Source of the DNA: Zizania palustris | Taxonomy: Eukaryota > Streptophyta > Magnoliopsida > Poales > Poaceae | Direction: 5' to 3' | NCBI GenBank assembly: GCA_019279435.1 | Contig: JAAALK010000287.1 | Coordinates: 18,228,162-18,292,161, forward strand | Length of the DNA stretch: 64,000 bases | In this document: positions 11,325 to 22,354 of the stretch, piece after piece | Numbering within the stretch: the stretch's first letter is position 1 | Layout of the letters: each line of letters starts with the position of its first letter | Made by a program: the position numbers and the translations under genes | Notes under the pieces: model-generated | The model's input: the letters and a program-made list of their open reading frames with translations, nothing else | Told to the model about the DNA's origin: nothing | The model's database searches: none

Positions 11325-14298
11325 TGTAACACCCCTAATTTTAGAAGGTATAAAAATAAATTGAGAAATAAAAAATTTCCATAAAGAATTATTTTTTATT
11401 ATTGAATAAGCTGAAAATGTCCAAATAAATAAAAATCTGGAGAAATAATTCAAATCCTAAGTTGAGAAAATTATGTTAGGTTCTTAAGGCCAAGATATAT
11501 TTTTGAGAATTTTTACAAATTTTTACAACCATTGCAGATAGCTCAAAAATTTATAAATGATTTTCTGTAATTATTCTTATTCAGAAAAGAATTTTAATTA
11601 AACTTGGGTCGCACCCTCCCTTTCTCCCTCCACAGGCCGGCACAACCCATTTCCTTTCCCGCGCCCCACTGATAGGTGGAACCCACCTCTCAGTCTCTCT
11701 CCCCTCTCCCGCGCGTGCGCCCGAGCACCTTGGCCCACCTATCGGCGCCGCCCGCTCAGTCCAATCCCACCCACGCTCACTGACAACCAACCCCACCCAT
11801 CATCTTCGTCTTCCCCGTGCCATCACCCCCAATTTACTCCGGCCTAAACCCTAGCACCCGCATCCCATCGCTATCGGCCTCCTTCCATCAAATTGACGTC
11901 GGGCATTTATTCCCCGTGATCCGATGACCGTTTTCCCTCTCATTACAACGTGTTTGAATCGCGCAATCACCGAACCCGTATGCATGATAACCTTCGCCGG
12001 AATATGGAAACTCCCTCCTCGGCTTTCTATCTATTCCGCCTTCCTTACTCACTATCGGCTGCCCCTATAAAACCCCCAGCATCCTACCACGTTCGGTCCT
12101 CACAAAATCATAGCCACCGCACGAACAAAGCGCTCGCACTCCTGTTTTTGCGCCGCCCCTCTGCTCCTGCTCTAGCCGCTGCTCGCTGTCGCTGGAGTCC
12201 ATCCCCGTCGCCGTCGACCGCACCCGCGTGACCATCACTACTTCCCCAACAATGGCCACACCTCCGTTGCCATCGAAGACCGCCAGAACGTCGTAGTCAT
12301 CATTGACCCGAATGTCCTCGCTGCCTCCCCTAATCGCCGGCCATGCCCCGATGACCCCAAGCCACCACTCTAGTATCATCGTGTTCGCCTCCTTATCCTG
12401 GTTCCATTTCAGCCTTCACATTGTTCCCTAAGCCATCGCCGCTAGCCCGCCGCCAACTCCTTGCCATCGCCGGAGAAGACAACCACCACAGGTAATTACC
12501 CGTGCCTTGCCAAATTTCATCATGGCCATTCGATTGAGTCTGAGTGGTTAGGATTAAAGCCTGTGCGGATTTGATCTGGGCCCTTCGATCGATCGAAGCG
12601 GTATCAGCACATCACGACCATCTAATTCCACTTAAAAATCTTGGATCGCTCGCGCGCGTCTGATCGCCATCCGACAGTCGATCTGGATCTGGCGCACAAC
12701 ACTGTGTTCGGGTTCATGGTGGACCTGGCTCACCGTGGACCAATGATTGTTTTAAATTTAAAATAAATTCTAGAAATTGATTTAAACTTTAAAAATTCAT
12801 AATTTCTTCAATTTAACTCCAAATTTTACCATTCAAATTTCAAAAAAAATGTCTTTTATTCTCTACATGTTTAGCCAATAAAATTTATATGTTTGTACTG
12901 TTCTTTTTCTTTATTTTAATTTTTTGTTGTTCTCATTTTGCGTGCTGAGAAGATTAAGACGCCATCGAGGAGCCTAAATATTTTCCCGAGGTTCCCCATT
13001 CACCATTTGCAGACCAAGGCAAGTCACCACCTCAATTTATGAACATATTGAACCCAAGTTTTATTTAAATGTTGCTAAAACCCATAGGTTATAAATGCAT
13101 TAGTCTAATTAAATGCCTTACATTGTATTTATTAGATCCCCAACCCTGTCGTGCAAACTCAAGCCATGCTATTTAGCCTCAACTCCTTGTCATAGTGTCC
13201 AAAGTATCGACACAACTTCTACAGGCTAAAAATGAGTCGTAGATTAGTCACTTGATTCTATTATATGATTCCTCGATATTTCTCTCATCCTTGGTATTCT
13301 GAAAGATTGGGAGTATAGGCTAAGTATGTTAGCATGGTGTGTTCCGGGTGCAAGCGAGTGCATTAGTTAGTTGCACCCGGGGCACTACAAGGACCGGTCT
13401 GCGGGATCGGTTGCAAAGAAATTCCATAGTAACCACAAGTCTAATGGGTAAGACCTAACTGGAAGTATGGAGCGTTCCAACTTGATGCACCAAGCGGAGG
13501 GGGAAAGTGGCACTTGCGGGTGACTTGTACCGATGAGGCATAAAAGGGGCACGACGTGGGTCCAATGCGTTGGCACGCCGGTGAAACCTAATGAGGTTGT
13601 CCTCAAGATGGTGTGTTTCATGCTAAAGGTTTTGGCAGGGACTTGGTCAGGGTATCATGGTGATATCTTGGTCGACGCTAGGTTCTTGCCTTGTGGGTAT
13701 AGTAGTACACCTCTAATAAGAGTATAATCTTTTCGAAAAGCTGAGCCCACGGTCAAGGGCGGGTTTAGCAATGTTCTGCAATTAGTTTACTTTTATGATT
13801 GGTGCATGATTGAATGGCATGTAAGGACTGTTGAGCGAGTTAGGGTTGACTGTACTACTTGATTTAGAAGTTATTTCATCATTCATGATTTAATTTCTGT
13901 ACAAATAATTTGATCACATTAAATTCTAACAATAAAAATGTCCTTTTCTGCAATTTAAGCCACTACCTTCCCTTGTTATTATCTTGCATTATTACTGCAT
14001 TTTTGGTGGCTTGTTTAGTACTTTTGTACTCATACCCATTGAAAACCACTTCAGAGGTGACATATTACGAGGAGGATGGTCTAGAGTAGCTTCCCAGCCA
14101 AGGCGCAAGACTAGCGAAGATGTTCATCTAGAAGTTTCCTTTTATTAGTTTATTTTATTTTCACCACTTGTGTAATAATGTGGTCTGCGAACCATCAATG
14201 ATTGACGTATGTACAATGTCGTGTGATGAACATCTTGTTATTATTGTTTTCTTTGGAATTACAATAAAGCCTAGAATTATTAAATTCTAGGCGCTACA
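11325..14298 (+). repeat. 3' LTR of the chromovirus
   Basis: It begins TGTAACACCCC and ends GGCGCTACA (2,974 bp). It pairs with 2949-5864. A segment near 12850-12935 is absent from the 5' copy, while the 5' copy has a small ATT-rich insertion near 4735. Multiple CpG-type transitions separate the copies. Confidence 0.9.
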
Positions 14299-14309
14299 CT
14301 GAGAGAGAC

Positions 14310-17300
14310 TGTGATGCCTCGATTTACCAAATCGGAACATTATTGAATTTCCATAGAAAAACAATAATAACAAGAGGTTCATCATGCGACAACGTACATA
14401 TGGGCAATCATTCGTGGTTCGCAGACCACATTATTACACAAGTGTAAAAAAATAAAAGAAGCAATGAAAATAAACTGCATGACGAACGTCTTCTTCAGGA
14501 TCTTCTTCTTGACTAGGTCGCTACTCCAGACCATCCTCCTCATAATAAGCAGCCTCTGAAGTGTTTGTCCAACAGGTATGAGTACAAAAAGTACTCAACA
14601 AGCCACCACAAATGCAACAATAATGCAGGATAATAAAAAGGGATGATAATGGCTAAAAGTGCAGAAAAGTACATTTTTCAGTTATAGCATTTAGTGTAGT
14701 CAAACTTAACCATGCAGAATATTAAACATGAACATCATAATATCATCTAACTCGAGGAGTATGTTTTCCCTCCTCGCTCAATAGTTCTTACATGCCAAGT
14801 CATCATGCAACACTCATAATTGTAAACTAACTGTGGGATGTCACGCAACCCGCCCTTGACCGTAGGCTCGGCTTTTCGAAAAGATTCATGACTCTGATCG
14901 GAGGTGTACCACTGTACCCACAAGGCACGCACTCATCCCATACACCAAAGTGTAATGAGATAACCCATACCACGGGAACTCGTGCCAAAACCTCAGCATG
15001 AAATGCTGCAAGCGATAACCACCCGCTCTAGGTTTCGCAGGCGCGCCGGGCCGCATCCCGGCTAACGTCGCACCCCCTTTTGCGCCACATCAGTACAAGC
15101 CACCCGCAGGTGCTGCTTGACCCATCTCCAAGTGGCGGCCTTGGTTTGGAACACTCCATACCTTAGTTAGGACTTACCCACTAGACTTGTGGTTACTACG
15201 GAAGTGTATTGCAACTGATCCTGCAGACCAGTACTTATAGTGCCCCGGGTGCTACCGACCAATGCCCTAGCTTGCACTCGGAACCCACCATGCATATACT
15301 TAACAATCACTCTATCACCAATAGATTTCCAGGGATGAGAATAAACGGGGATCATATAGTAGATTCCAATCGCTACGACTCATTTTTAATCCTATAGCAA
15401 TCGTGTCGATACATTGGACACTAGCTAATAGTACTAATAATATGGTGACAAGGAGTTTAGGCTAGATAGCATGGCTTGGGTTGCACATCAAGGTTGGGGG
15501 ATCTGAATAAATATATTGTAAGGCTTTCATTTGACTAATGCATGTATATCCTATGTGTTTTAGCGATAGTTTAGTAAAACATGGGTTCAATATGCTCAAG
15601 AGTTTTGTTTGGTGACTTGCCTTGTTCAGCGAAAGGTGAGGGAGGGATTTCTGGGAAGTACTCTGGCTCCTCGACGACGTCGTAGTCTTCTCGATACGAA
15701 TAATAAACGTAACATTCAATTAAACAACCCAAAAATCACATAACAAGCATATATGTTTTTGATTGGATCAAATTATGGGAAATCAAGTCATTAATCTTAT
15801 GAAATCATTACTTAAATTTTTAAGGTCAATTTTTATGGAGTTAAGAATTTTCAAAAAGGAAACATGAATATATCCTAAAGGGTATCTAAAAACTTTGTGA
15901 AATAAAATGAAAATACCCAAAGTAAACCTACTGTTTTTATTGCTTAAACATGTAGAGAATAAAATTATAAATTTTATGAAATTGAAATGGTTAAATTTGG
16001 AGTTAAAATGAGCAAGATATGAATTTTAGAAGTTTAAAACCATTTCTGGAATTTAAATTAAATAAAAAATAGCCGCCGGTCCACGGTGAACCGGTTCCAC
16101 CGTGAACCCGCGCACTGTGCGTGTGAGCCGGATCACAGATCGCTGCTGGATCGTGATCGGGCGGCCACGGGCGAGGCGAGGGCATTAAGTAGACGCGGAC
16201 GGCCACGATTAAAACGTCGAACCAGTACGCATCGGATGGCCCAAATTCAGTGTGGGTTTTAAATAGTGATGAATGATCCAGATTAAAACATACCCTTTTG
16301 CTACGATCCGACGGGCCAAATTAAACATGGGCTTTAAGTGGGTATGGACGTGCGAGATTAAACCGTACCGCTTCGCTGAGATCTGACGGGCCAGATTAAA
16401 CCGAGGGATCAATTTAATCCTGGTCGTCTGATCGTGATCGCATGGTCGGGGATGAATCCGACACGGCACGGGTACTCTACCCGTGCCGGTCGTCTTCTCC
16501 GGCGATGGTGAAGGGCTAGCGACCACGGCGAGCGACGGCGGTCGATCCTAAGGGCTAAAATAGAACCAGTGCAACTTAGCGGTCAAGATGGTACCGTTGG
16601 CGAAGCTTGAGGTCGTTGGAGCGGGGTCGGCGACGAGCGGGGATGGTGAGGACGTTCGGGTCTTCGTCGGCGGTGGGGTTCCGGTGGGGTTCGTCGTCGA
16701 AGGAGTGGTGGCCGATGTTGGGGAGGCTTTAGTGGTCATGTTGGTGCGGTCATCGAGGACGGAGGAGGACTCCGGCGACAGCGAGCGATGGCTGGAGTGC
16801 GGGCGCCGGAGTGGCGTTAAAAACCAGAGCGAGGTCGTTATGTTCGGGTTCGTTCCAAGTGCTAGCGAGGGGTGAACACGGGGGTACCAGGGTCTTAAAT
16901 AAGGACGCCGGTGGGGGTTAGAAGGGGCGCAATCGGGAGAGGCCGAGTGTAAACGTACTTAACGCCGGCGAGCCCTTTCCTTGCATGCAGACGCTTGATT
17001 CGGGGCGATGACGCGTGGAATAAAGAGGGGAAACAGCCGGCGGGGTGCGGGGGACAATTTAAAGGCACCAATTGAATAGGGGAGGGGCCGGCGAGGCGGA
17101 TCCGAGGGCGGGGTCATCGGCTGGCGAGATTTGGGGGGAGTGCGAGGTGGACGACGGATCCGACAAGTGGGACACGGCGGTCAGCGAGCGTGGGGACGCA
17201 GGCGTGGCAACGGTCGGGTCTGACCGGTGGGGTCGGGCTCGGCCGAGAGGGGGTCGGCGCCGACAGGTGGGGTCGGGGTGTCGGGTGCACGCGGAGGGAG

Positions 17301-17675
17301 AGGGGGTCACTAACGAGTGGGGCCTAGCTATCAGTGAGGGGCGTGGGGAGGGAGTGTGCTGGGCCGGCTGGTTGAGGAAGATTGGGGGAGGGAGGCCCGT
17401 CACTGTTTAAATATTTTTCTGAATAAATTTAATTGCTGAAATTGGTTTAAAATATTTGGGTTGCTTCCAAGGGTGATAAAAATTTGTAAAAATTCTCAAA
17501 AATATATCTTGACCTTGGGATCATATACAAAATTTTCTAGCCTCTGGTTTGGACATCTACTCTAGGTTTTAATGCATTTAATCCTAGAAGGGTATTAAGG
17601 TATTTCAAAATAAATCATTTCCGGAAAAATATAATAATTGGTATTTTTATTTCTCTGAAAATTTGGGGTGTTACA
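14310..17675 (-). mobile_element. solo LTR of a related gypsy family, minus orientation
   Basis: This 3,366-bp LTR reads on the minus strand from TGTAACACCCCAAATTTTC (17675 downward) to its other end at 14310 (plus-strand TGTGATGCCTC). The exact duplication GAGAC flanks it (14305-14309 and 17676-17680). The minus-strand sequence near 14310-14460 resembles the 3' end of the neighbouring chromovirus LTR (ACTTGTGTAATAATGTGGTC region), so the families are related. No internal domain remains, as expected from LTR-LTR recombination. The GC-rich stretch 16040-17400 contains antiparallel ORFs of about 110 codons that I regard as LTR sequence. Confidence 0.88.
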
Positions 17676-17680
17676 GAGAC

Positions 17681-18407
17681 TACTCCATAATCATAAGTAT
17701 AATCAATGAGTAATTTTTTCTTAATTTTATTATTACAAGTTGAACCTTTAACATATTCTTGTTAAACTCATTTTTTGTAGCTTGTTATAGATCATTCGGT
17801 GTTAGTACCAATATATCAAACGTAGTGGAACATTGATAGTTGGTATAGAAGACCACAATGCTGGTAAGTCTCTAAATGTTTGCCTTATCCAAATTAAATG
17901 TGTCATCCTCACTAATCGTGTATTTCTATCACAGTGTTATACTCAACCTTCTGGAAAACCAATATGGATTTTATGTCGCATACCATATATTGATGGCCTT
18001 AACGGCAACAAAACTTCAAAAGCTAGAAGTAAGATACTATCATATATGTAATTGTTTTGTTAAATTTATTTTTCACTTATGTATACATAGACTAATATAA
18101 AAAATAATTTTGTATTTTCTTAAGGAGTCTGACTTACATGGATTCCGAGGATGACTATAGGGATATTATAAGTCATCTCTTTGAAAGAAAATTTCAATTT
18201 TAGTGGTATGAAATATTTTTTGTTGGTTGCGATGTAAACATGACTTGTAACACTTAGTGAACGACTCATTTATGTAATCTATGCTTTGCTTTTGCAATAC
18301 AAATTGTGTTATGGTATTCTGTGATAATGTATAATGTTGGTTGCAAAATCCTAGTTTTTATTCAGAATGTAGCCTAAAATATTGTTATTTTTACAATATG
18401 GCCATAA
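17681..18407 (+). other. CACTA-1 body, 3' part, no gene recognised
   Basis: This is AT-rich sequence. Two overlapping 70-codon ORFs start near 17833 and 17876, neither matching a family I know. A GCTGGTAAGTC-like splice donor near 17860 hints at former exon/intron structure. It continues the segment that ends at 2948 before the LTR insertions. Confidence 0.4.
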
Positions 18408-18733
18408 TATTAGTGATGGATCTAAATAAAAATTCATTACTAAAGGGAGCTCTAGATTGAAATAATATCCTTTTGTGACGGTTTATAATATAAATGTCAC
18501 TAAAGGGTGATGGGCCATAGTCCAAATGCCACTAAAGGGTACCCTTTAGTGATTGGTGGATATTGTGGCCTATCACTAAAGGATGTCAGTTTAATCCAGA
18601 GGTAGCCCTTTAGCGACAGGTGAACACCCGTCACTAATGATAGGTCTTTATTGATGCAATAAGGGTGACGGATGCGATTTCTATCACTAATGAGTTTTAT
18701 AACCCATCACTAATAACCTTATTTTAGGTAGTG
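18408..18733. repeat. CACTA-1 3' subterminal and terminal repeat array
   Basis: Repeated ATCACTAAAGG/TTAGTGACGG variants occur near 18412, 18432, 18476, 18497, 18528, 18548, 18575, 18610, 18630, 18680 and 18708. The element terminus is TAGGTAGTG at 18725-18733. Mirror of 1503-1800. Confidence 0.85.
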
Positions 18734-18995
18734 CGAGTTTCATTTCCTAACTACTCTCAACCTACCTGTCGGTGATACAAAAGGTAAAAATAAAATAAAA
18801 TAAAATATGATATATTTAATAGGTGGGGTCCATCTGTCAATGATAGTAAAATATAGAGAATCTTATATTGAGAGTGAATTGGAGAGTAATAAGATTTAAA
18901 GATTAAATTTTATTAGAATAACTCTCTATATGAGATTTTAGATAACATAAACTAGCAACTCTCTTGGAGATGCTCTTAGAAAAAATTAACAAAAA
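18734..18995. repeat. right arm of the fold-back element split by CACTA-1
   Basis: It starts with the duplicated CGA. Bases 18735-18774 are the approximate complement of 1198-1240. A short AAAAT microsatellite lies at 18787-18808. The outer end carries GGAGATGCTC (complement GAGCATCTCC), a common Tourist-like MITE terminus in grasses. The matching left terminus was not found, so the exact boundary is open. Confidence 0.5.
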
Positions 18996-19113
18996 TGTGT
19001 TCTACATCCCCACGTAAAAGAAAATCATTTCAAAATTCATGTCGCTAATGCAAGATAATTTTTAGAAAAATAGATTTTGACATAAAAATAGTATAATGAT
19101 GTTTTCCTATACA

Positions 19114-19277
19114 AATGCTATCCTACACCACGGGTGTAGAATAACTATTCTACCGAGAAATCTACTACTGAGAAAAAAGTAGTACTCAATTCCTATTCTA
19201 CTAAGAAAATCAACTACTGAAAGTAGCCGGTGTAGAATAATTATTCTACACACGTGGTGTAGAATAGCGTTCCCGTA
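19114..19277. mobile_element. small inverted-repeat MITE
   Basis: The left end ATGCTATCCTACACCAC followed by GGGTGTAGAATAACTATTC is mirrored at the right by GAATAATTATTCTACACACG and GTGGTGTAGAATAGCGTTC. The whole unit folds into a hairpin of about 50-bp arms around a GAGAAAAAAGTAGTAC core. I could not fix the target-site duplication, so the superfamily is undetermined. Confidence 0.65.
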
Positions 19278-19574
19278 TTTTCCTAATAAAAATATTATTA
19301 TACTTTTATAGCTTTGTAGTTTATATATGTTTCGAAAAAAATTGAGTACTCAAAGTTATATCTTGTCGTCTCTCAAAATAAAAAAACGACTTTATTCCGT
19401 GATCAAAGTAACGACACACACTACGGGAGAAACCCTATTCGCCGAGTGCCTAGTGTGCGGAGATGGCTGCGTGTTTGATCCTTATGCCGATGAATGGAAC
19501 TGCAAAAAAGAAAATACTTAGCACAATTGTATATAACAATAACGACAAAAACAATATTAGAAACTCACATTGTC

Positions 19575-19842
19575 GCTCTGTGGAGTGTGCGGAGATTGTG
19601 AGGGTTGAGGAAGTCCAAGTAAGAAGGGTGTCTGTGGTGACTGAGGCACGCCCATATGACCTGAAAAAGATCCACCCATATGCGCAAACCACTACTGCAT
19701 CTGGGTCTGCATCCGAGCATACATCAAAGCATTCATCCGAGCCTCCATCTGAGCCTCCATCTGAGCCTGCATCCGAGCCTCCACCCGAGCCTCCATCTGG
19801 GTCTGCCACTCGGCCCTTTGTGATTCTTGTTCATCTAATCGG
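19575..19842 (-). pseudogene. CACTA-2 TNPA-like gene, 3' exon (coiled-coil repeats)
   Basis: After an acceptor at 19843 (GTATGTAG on the minus strand), the frame encodes ARLDEQESQRAEWQTQMEAR and then a heptad-like string of (Q/E)A(R/Q)M repeats. That string is typical of the C-terminal part of grass CACTA ORF1 proteins, which probably oligomerise through it. One TAG interrupts the repeats near 19701. A donor-like GTGAGT follows near 19575. The plus-strand ORF over this region is a shadow of this exon. Confidence 0.75.
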
Positions 19843-19927
19843 GCCTACATACCATTAATGCACAATCATTAGTGTTCCAAAACAAACAATTTGAAATGTT
19901 TGATGATTGATGAAATTGAACTAACAT

Positions 19928-20021
19928 GTAGATCGGCAATCAGACCCATAGATGTGTCTCGGCGAGGGCGTATACCCAGACCGGAGGTCGAGCTCTGAGC
20001 TCTCACCTCAGATAGAGAGGG
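19928..20021 (-). pseudogene. CACTA-2 TNPA-like gene, segment left of the gypsy insertion
   Basis: The minus frame encodes LSEVRAQSSTSGLGIRPRRD and ends at a GTTAGT donor near 19928. It continues in the same frame from the segment at 27467-27637 once the gypsy element and one GAGGG are disregarded, so the retrotransposon landed inside this exon. Intron 19843-19927 separates it from the last exon. Confidence 0.75.
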
Positions 20022-20058
20022 TGTTGGGGGAATATGTTTCCCCTGAACAGGGGCCAAA

Positions 20059-20066
20059 TGACGTCA
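20059..20066. promoter_or_regulatory. TGACGTCA palindrome (bZIP/TGA-factor type site) in the 5' LTR
   Basis: TGACGTCA is the perfect palindromic core recognised by plant bZIP factors of the TGA/CRE type. It is conserved at 26389-26396 in the 3' LTR and lies beside the CCCCTGAACAGGGG hairpin. A role in LTR transcription is inferred. Confidence 0.5.
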
Positions 20067-20396
20067 GCCTCCGACAGCCTTCGGCCCGGAGCCCAACACT
20101 GTCGAAGCCTGTTTCCTCCCCAAGAACTGTTCCCGAGTCTCAAGGTTTGTGACAGAGTTTGCAGGGGCGAAGCCCCAGGGCCCCGATGAAGCCCTTCGAA
20201 GCGAGGTCCTTCGGAGCCCTCCGGGGCAAAGACCTCGAGATCTCTTAAAGACCGCCAGAAGCTAAGTCTCAGGCTAACTTCGAAGCTAGTCTCCGGGCCT
20301 TCTTCGGAGTTAGCCTTCGAGCCTTGTTCGGAGTTAGCCTTCGGAGCTCCCTTCGGAGCTCCTCAGAGCTAGTCTCCGGACCCTTTCCAGCCAACT

Positions 20397-20712
20397 CAAA
20401 GCCAAAGCCCCTGTTCGGAGGGTCCAGCTCGGAAGCCCCTGTTCGGAGGGTCCAGCTCGGAGCCCCCCTGTTCGGAGGGTCCAGCTCGGAGGCCCCCTAT
20501 TCGGAGGGTCCAGCTCGGAAGCCCCTGTTCGGAGGGTCCAACTCAGAAGCCCCTGTTCGGAGGGTCCAGTTTGGAGGCCCCCGTCCCCGGTTCGGAGGGC
20601 TCAGTTCGGAGGGCCCGGTTCGGAGGCCCTGGTTCGGAGGGCCCGGTTCGGAGCCCTGGTTCGGAGCCCCAGTTCGGAGCCCTGGTTCGGAGCCCCAGTT
20701 CGGAGCTCCGGC
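20397..20712 (+). repeat. LTR tandem-repeat block (CTGTTCGGAGGGTCCAGCTC units)
   Basis: About six units of roughly 26-31 bp (core TGTTCGGAGGGTCCAGCTCGG) are followed by shorter GGTTCGGAGGSCC and TTCGGAGCCC units. The corresponding block in the 3' LTR is 26739-26976. The repetitive ORFs (FGGSSSEAP...) found here are translations of the repeat, not genes. Confidence 0.8.
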
Positions 20713-20938
20713 CTTGCTCCGAACCCAGAAGATATTTACGCCCCGCTACAGTACAAAAGCCGTACCAGGGGCCCTCCGCCCCTGGTATGTCGTTTAGCTG
20801 GTCAAGGCCTGGCATAGCCTGACACATCTGTAAGGCTGTAAAGCACTTTTGTACCGTAGCTAGCTCCTTTTCCCCTCTCTGCCCCTATGAGCATGGGGCT
20901 CATAGGGGGCATCCCAGTCTTTTCCTTTGGCCTGCGTG

Positions 20939-20946
20939 CCTATAAA
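20939..20946 (+). promoter_or_regulatory. LTR TATA box
   Basis: CCTATAAAAG sits about 250 bp before the LTR end, after a C/T-rich segment. The same motif occurs near 27210 in the 3' LTR. This is the probable Pol II promoter of the sense transcript. Confidence 0.65.
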
Positions 20947-21192
20947 AGTAGGGCCAAGCCCTTGTAATAGACACACGCTCCAGGGGGCCATGAGACCCTG
21001 GGGTTATTCTCTCCACACCAAGGCACACCATGCCAAATCCACCACAAACTGGACGTAGGGCTATTATCCCCTAGGGGAGGCCCGAACCAGTATAAACTCT
21101 TTTTCTCTCTGTGAGAACCCATCGAGGTTCATTCTCCACATCATACTCCACCACAGAAAAACCTGCTGGAACTAACGCAATTGTTCCAACAG

Positions 21193-21210
21193 TTGGCGCC
21201 ATCCGTGGGG
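21193..21210 (+). other. primer-binding site-like sequence
   Basis: TTGGCGCCATCCGTGGGG starts one base after the 5' LTR. This TGGCGCC...TGGGG type is common in non-chromovirus plant gypsy elements. I leave the tRNA species open. Confidence 0.65.
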
Positions 21211-21448
21211 ATCCTAGTACAAAAGGTTAAGTTCTCTGCCACTGTCTGCAACCCGAAGTACGCTTGAGGGGGGAGTGTCGAAGCTTCTTTTGCTTCGCGC
21301 ACCCTTCGGCAAGGGGCTTCGGGTGCAGTTCGAAGGTCATCTTCACCTTCCTCCACCCTTCGCCTTTCGGAGCTCATTCTCTGGCAAGGGGCTCCGCTCC
21401 ACGTTTCGAAGGCTGTCAAAGCCCCAAGGGCTACAAGGTATGTACAGT

Positions 21449-22275
21449 CCGAAGCCTTACTTCGATGTACCAATCTGCAATTACATTAATATAAGTTCGA
21501 AGCCCTGCTTCGCCTTAAAGTCGAAGCCCTACTTCACCTTAAAGCCGGAGCCCTGCTTCGCCTTTGAATGCAAACTTTTGCTCCATCTTATTGAAAAACC
21601 GAAGCCATGCTTCGCCTTATCAAAAACTGAAGCCTTGCTTCGCCTTATTTAAAATTCGAAGCCTCGCTTCGCTGTACAAAATCCGGAGCACCCCTCCGAA
21701 GGCTACACGGCGCCTCTGGGCCCGTAGCAGTGGGCTTTGAGACTTCCGAGCGATGGCTCGGCAAGTCCGGGATTCCAGGCTCCGGCCTGATGCGTCCCCG
21801 GGTCGAAGGTGGCCCAGGGTCGTAGGTGACCCAGAGTCGAAGGTGGCTCAGAGTCGAAGGTGGCTCAACTATCACAGGTTCGGTGAATCCACACCAAATA
21901 TCCTTTTCACTATAGGACCAAGTTCAAGAAGCCTTGCTTCGCTATCTAAACACGCACCGGAGCCTTGCTTCGCGTGACGTGATCAAAGCTAAAGACTAAG
22001 CCTGTCGAAGTCATACTTCGCTAAAAAACCTAAGTGTGTTTCGGAGCCTTGCTCGCGCACAGCATTCAAATCCTAGCATGCCGAAGCATGCTTCGCTTAA
22101 TTTGGTTATGCTGAAGCCTTGCTTCGCACCAAATTAGCGTGTTCGAAGCCCAATAGAGGCCTTCGCTCAATGAAATTCCGAGCAGCCGAAGCCCTTCTTC
22201 GCACCAAATTAAAGCATTCGAAGCCCAAAAGAGGCCTTCGCTCAAATAAAATTTCATGCGTCGAAGCCGCCGAAA
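21449..22275 (+). repeat. array of short GAAGC-n3-GCTTC hairpins
   Basis: At least a dozen imperfect copies of a short palindrome such as CGAAGCCCTGCTTCGCC occur in about 830 bp, for example at 21451, 21499, 21523, near 21600, 21625 and 21655, and between 21930 and 22220. Each can form a 5-6 bp stem with a 3-nt loop. Spacers are unrelated AT-rich sequence. The array lies between the PBS and the end of the antisense gene, where a packaging or dimerisation signal might be expected; that role is speculation. Confidence 0.7.
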
Positions 22276-22354
22276 GGCGCACCCTTCGCATCTTTTATTT
22301 TTTGCCCGCACCAGCAACGGCTAAGTCCCTAGCTGCCACGAGCAAAGGGGGGAA

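Larger units (their letters stand above)
2949..14298 (+). mobile_element. full-length, degenerate Ty3/gypsy chromovirus-type retrotransposon
   Basis: The element is 11,350 bp, bounded by TG...CA long terminal repeats and the exact duplication CTGAG (2944-2948 and 14299-14303). Internal order is PBS, ORF0-like region, gag, protease, reverse transcriptase, RNase H, integrase, chromodomain-like C-terminus, purine tract. LTRs of about 2.9 kb, a C-terminal chromodomain-like segment and an extra ORF before gag fit the Tekay/Del lineage (RIRE3/RIRE8-like in rice, from memory). The LTRs differ by many substitutions plus an indel of roughly 85 bp near 12850-12935, so this is an old insertion. Stops and frameshifts break every ORF. 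Confidence 0.9.
1503..18733 (+). mobile_element. CACTA-1: CACTA (En/Spm-type) transposon carrying nested LTR retrotransposons
   Basis: The left end reads CACTCCAACAAAAACAG and the right end is TTTTAGGTAGTG, whose complement starts CACTACCTAAAA. The exact 3-bp duplication CGA flanks it (1500-1502 and 18734-18736). Both ends carry arrays of a TTAGTGACGG-type subterminal motif, the hallmark of CACTA ends. It spans 17,231 bp. Without the gypsy element (2949-14298 plus TSD) and the solo LTR (14310-17675 plus TSD) it would be about 2.5 kb. I recognise no transposase, so it is probably a non-autonomous derivative. The strand is assigned from the TATA box at 1814. Confidence 0.9.
20022..21191 (+). 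repeat. 5' LTR of the non-autonomous gypsy element
   Basis: 1,170 bp, TGTTGGGGG...TTCCAACA. It contains a CCCCTGAACAGGGG hairpin (20040-20053), a TGACGTCA palindrome, a CGGAG-rich tandem-repeat block and a TATA box at about 20940. It is about 60 bp longer than the 3' LTR, mainly through repeat copy number. Confidence 0.9.

Noticed and set aside
17059..17410. Antiparallel 114- and 112-codon ORFs in GC-rich sequence
   Set aside because: Inside the solo LTR, highly GC-rich, mirror-image frames with low-complexity translations.
20324..20797. 157-codon ORF rich in Phe-Gly-Gly-Ser in the gypsy LTR, and its 3' LTR counterpart at 26654-27067
   Set aside because: It is a direct translation of the LTR tandem repeat; length and frame differ between the two LTRs.
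21449..22275. CRISPR-like array
   Set aside because: Repeats are short, imperfect palindromes with irregular spacing inside a plant retrotransposon.
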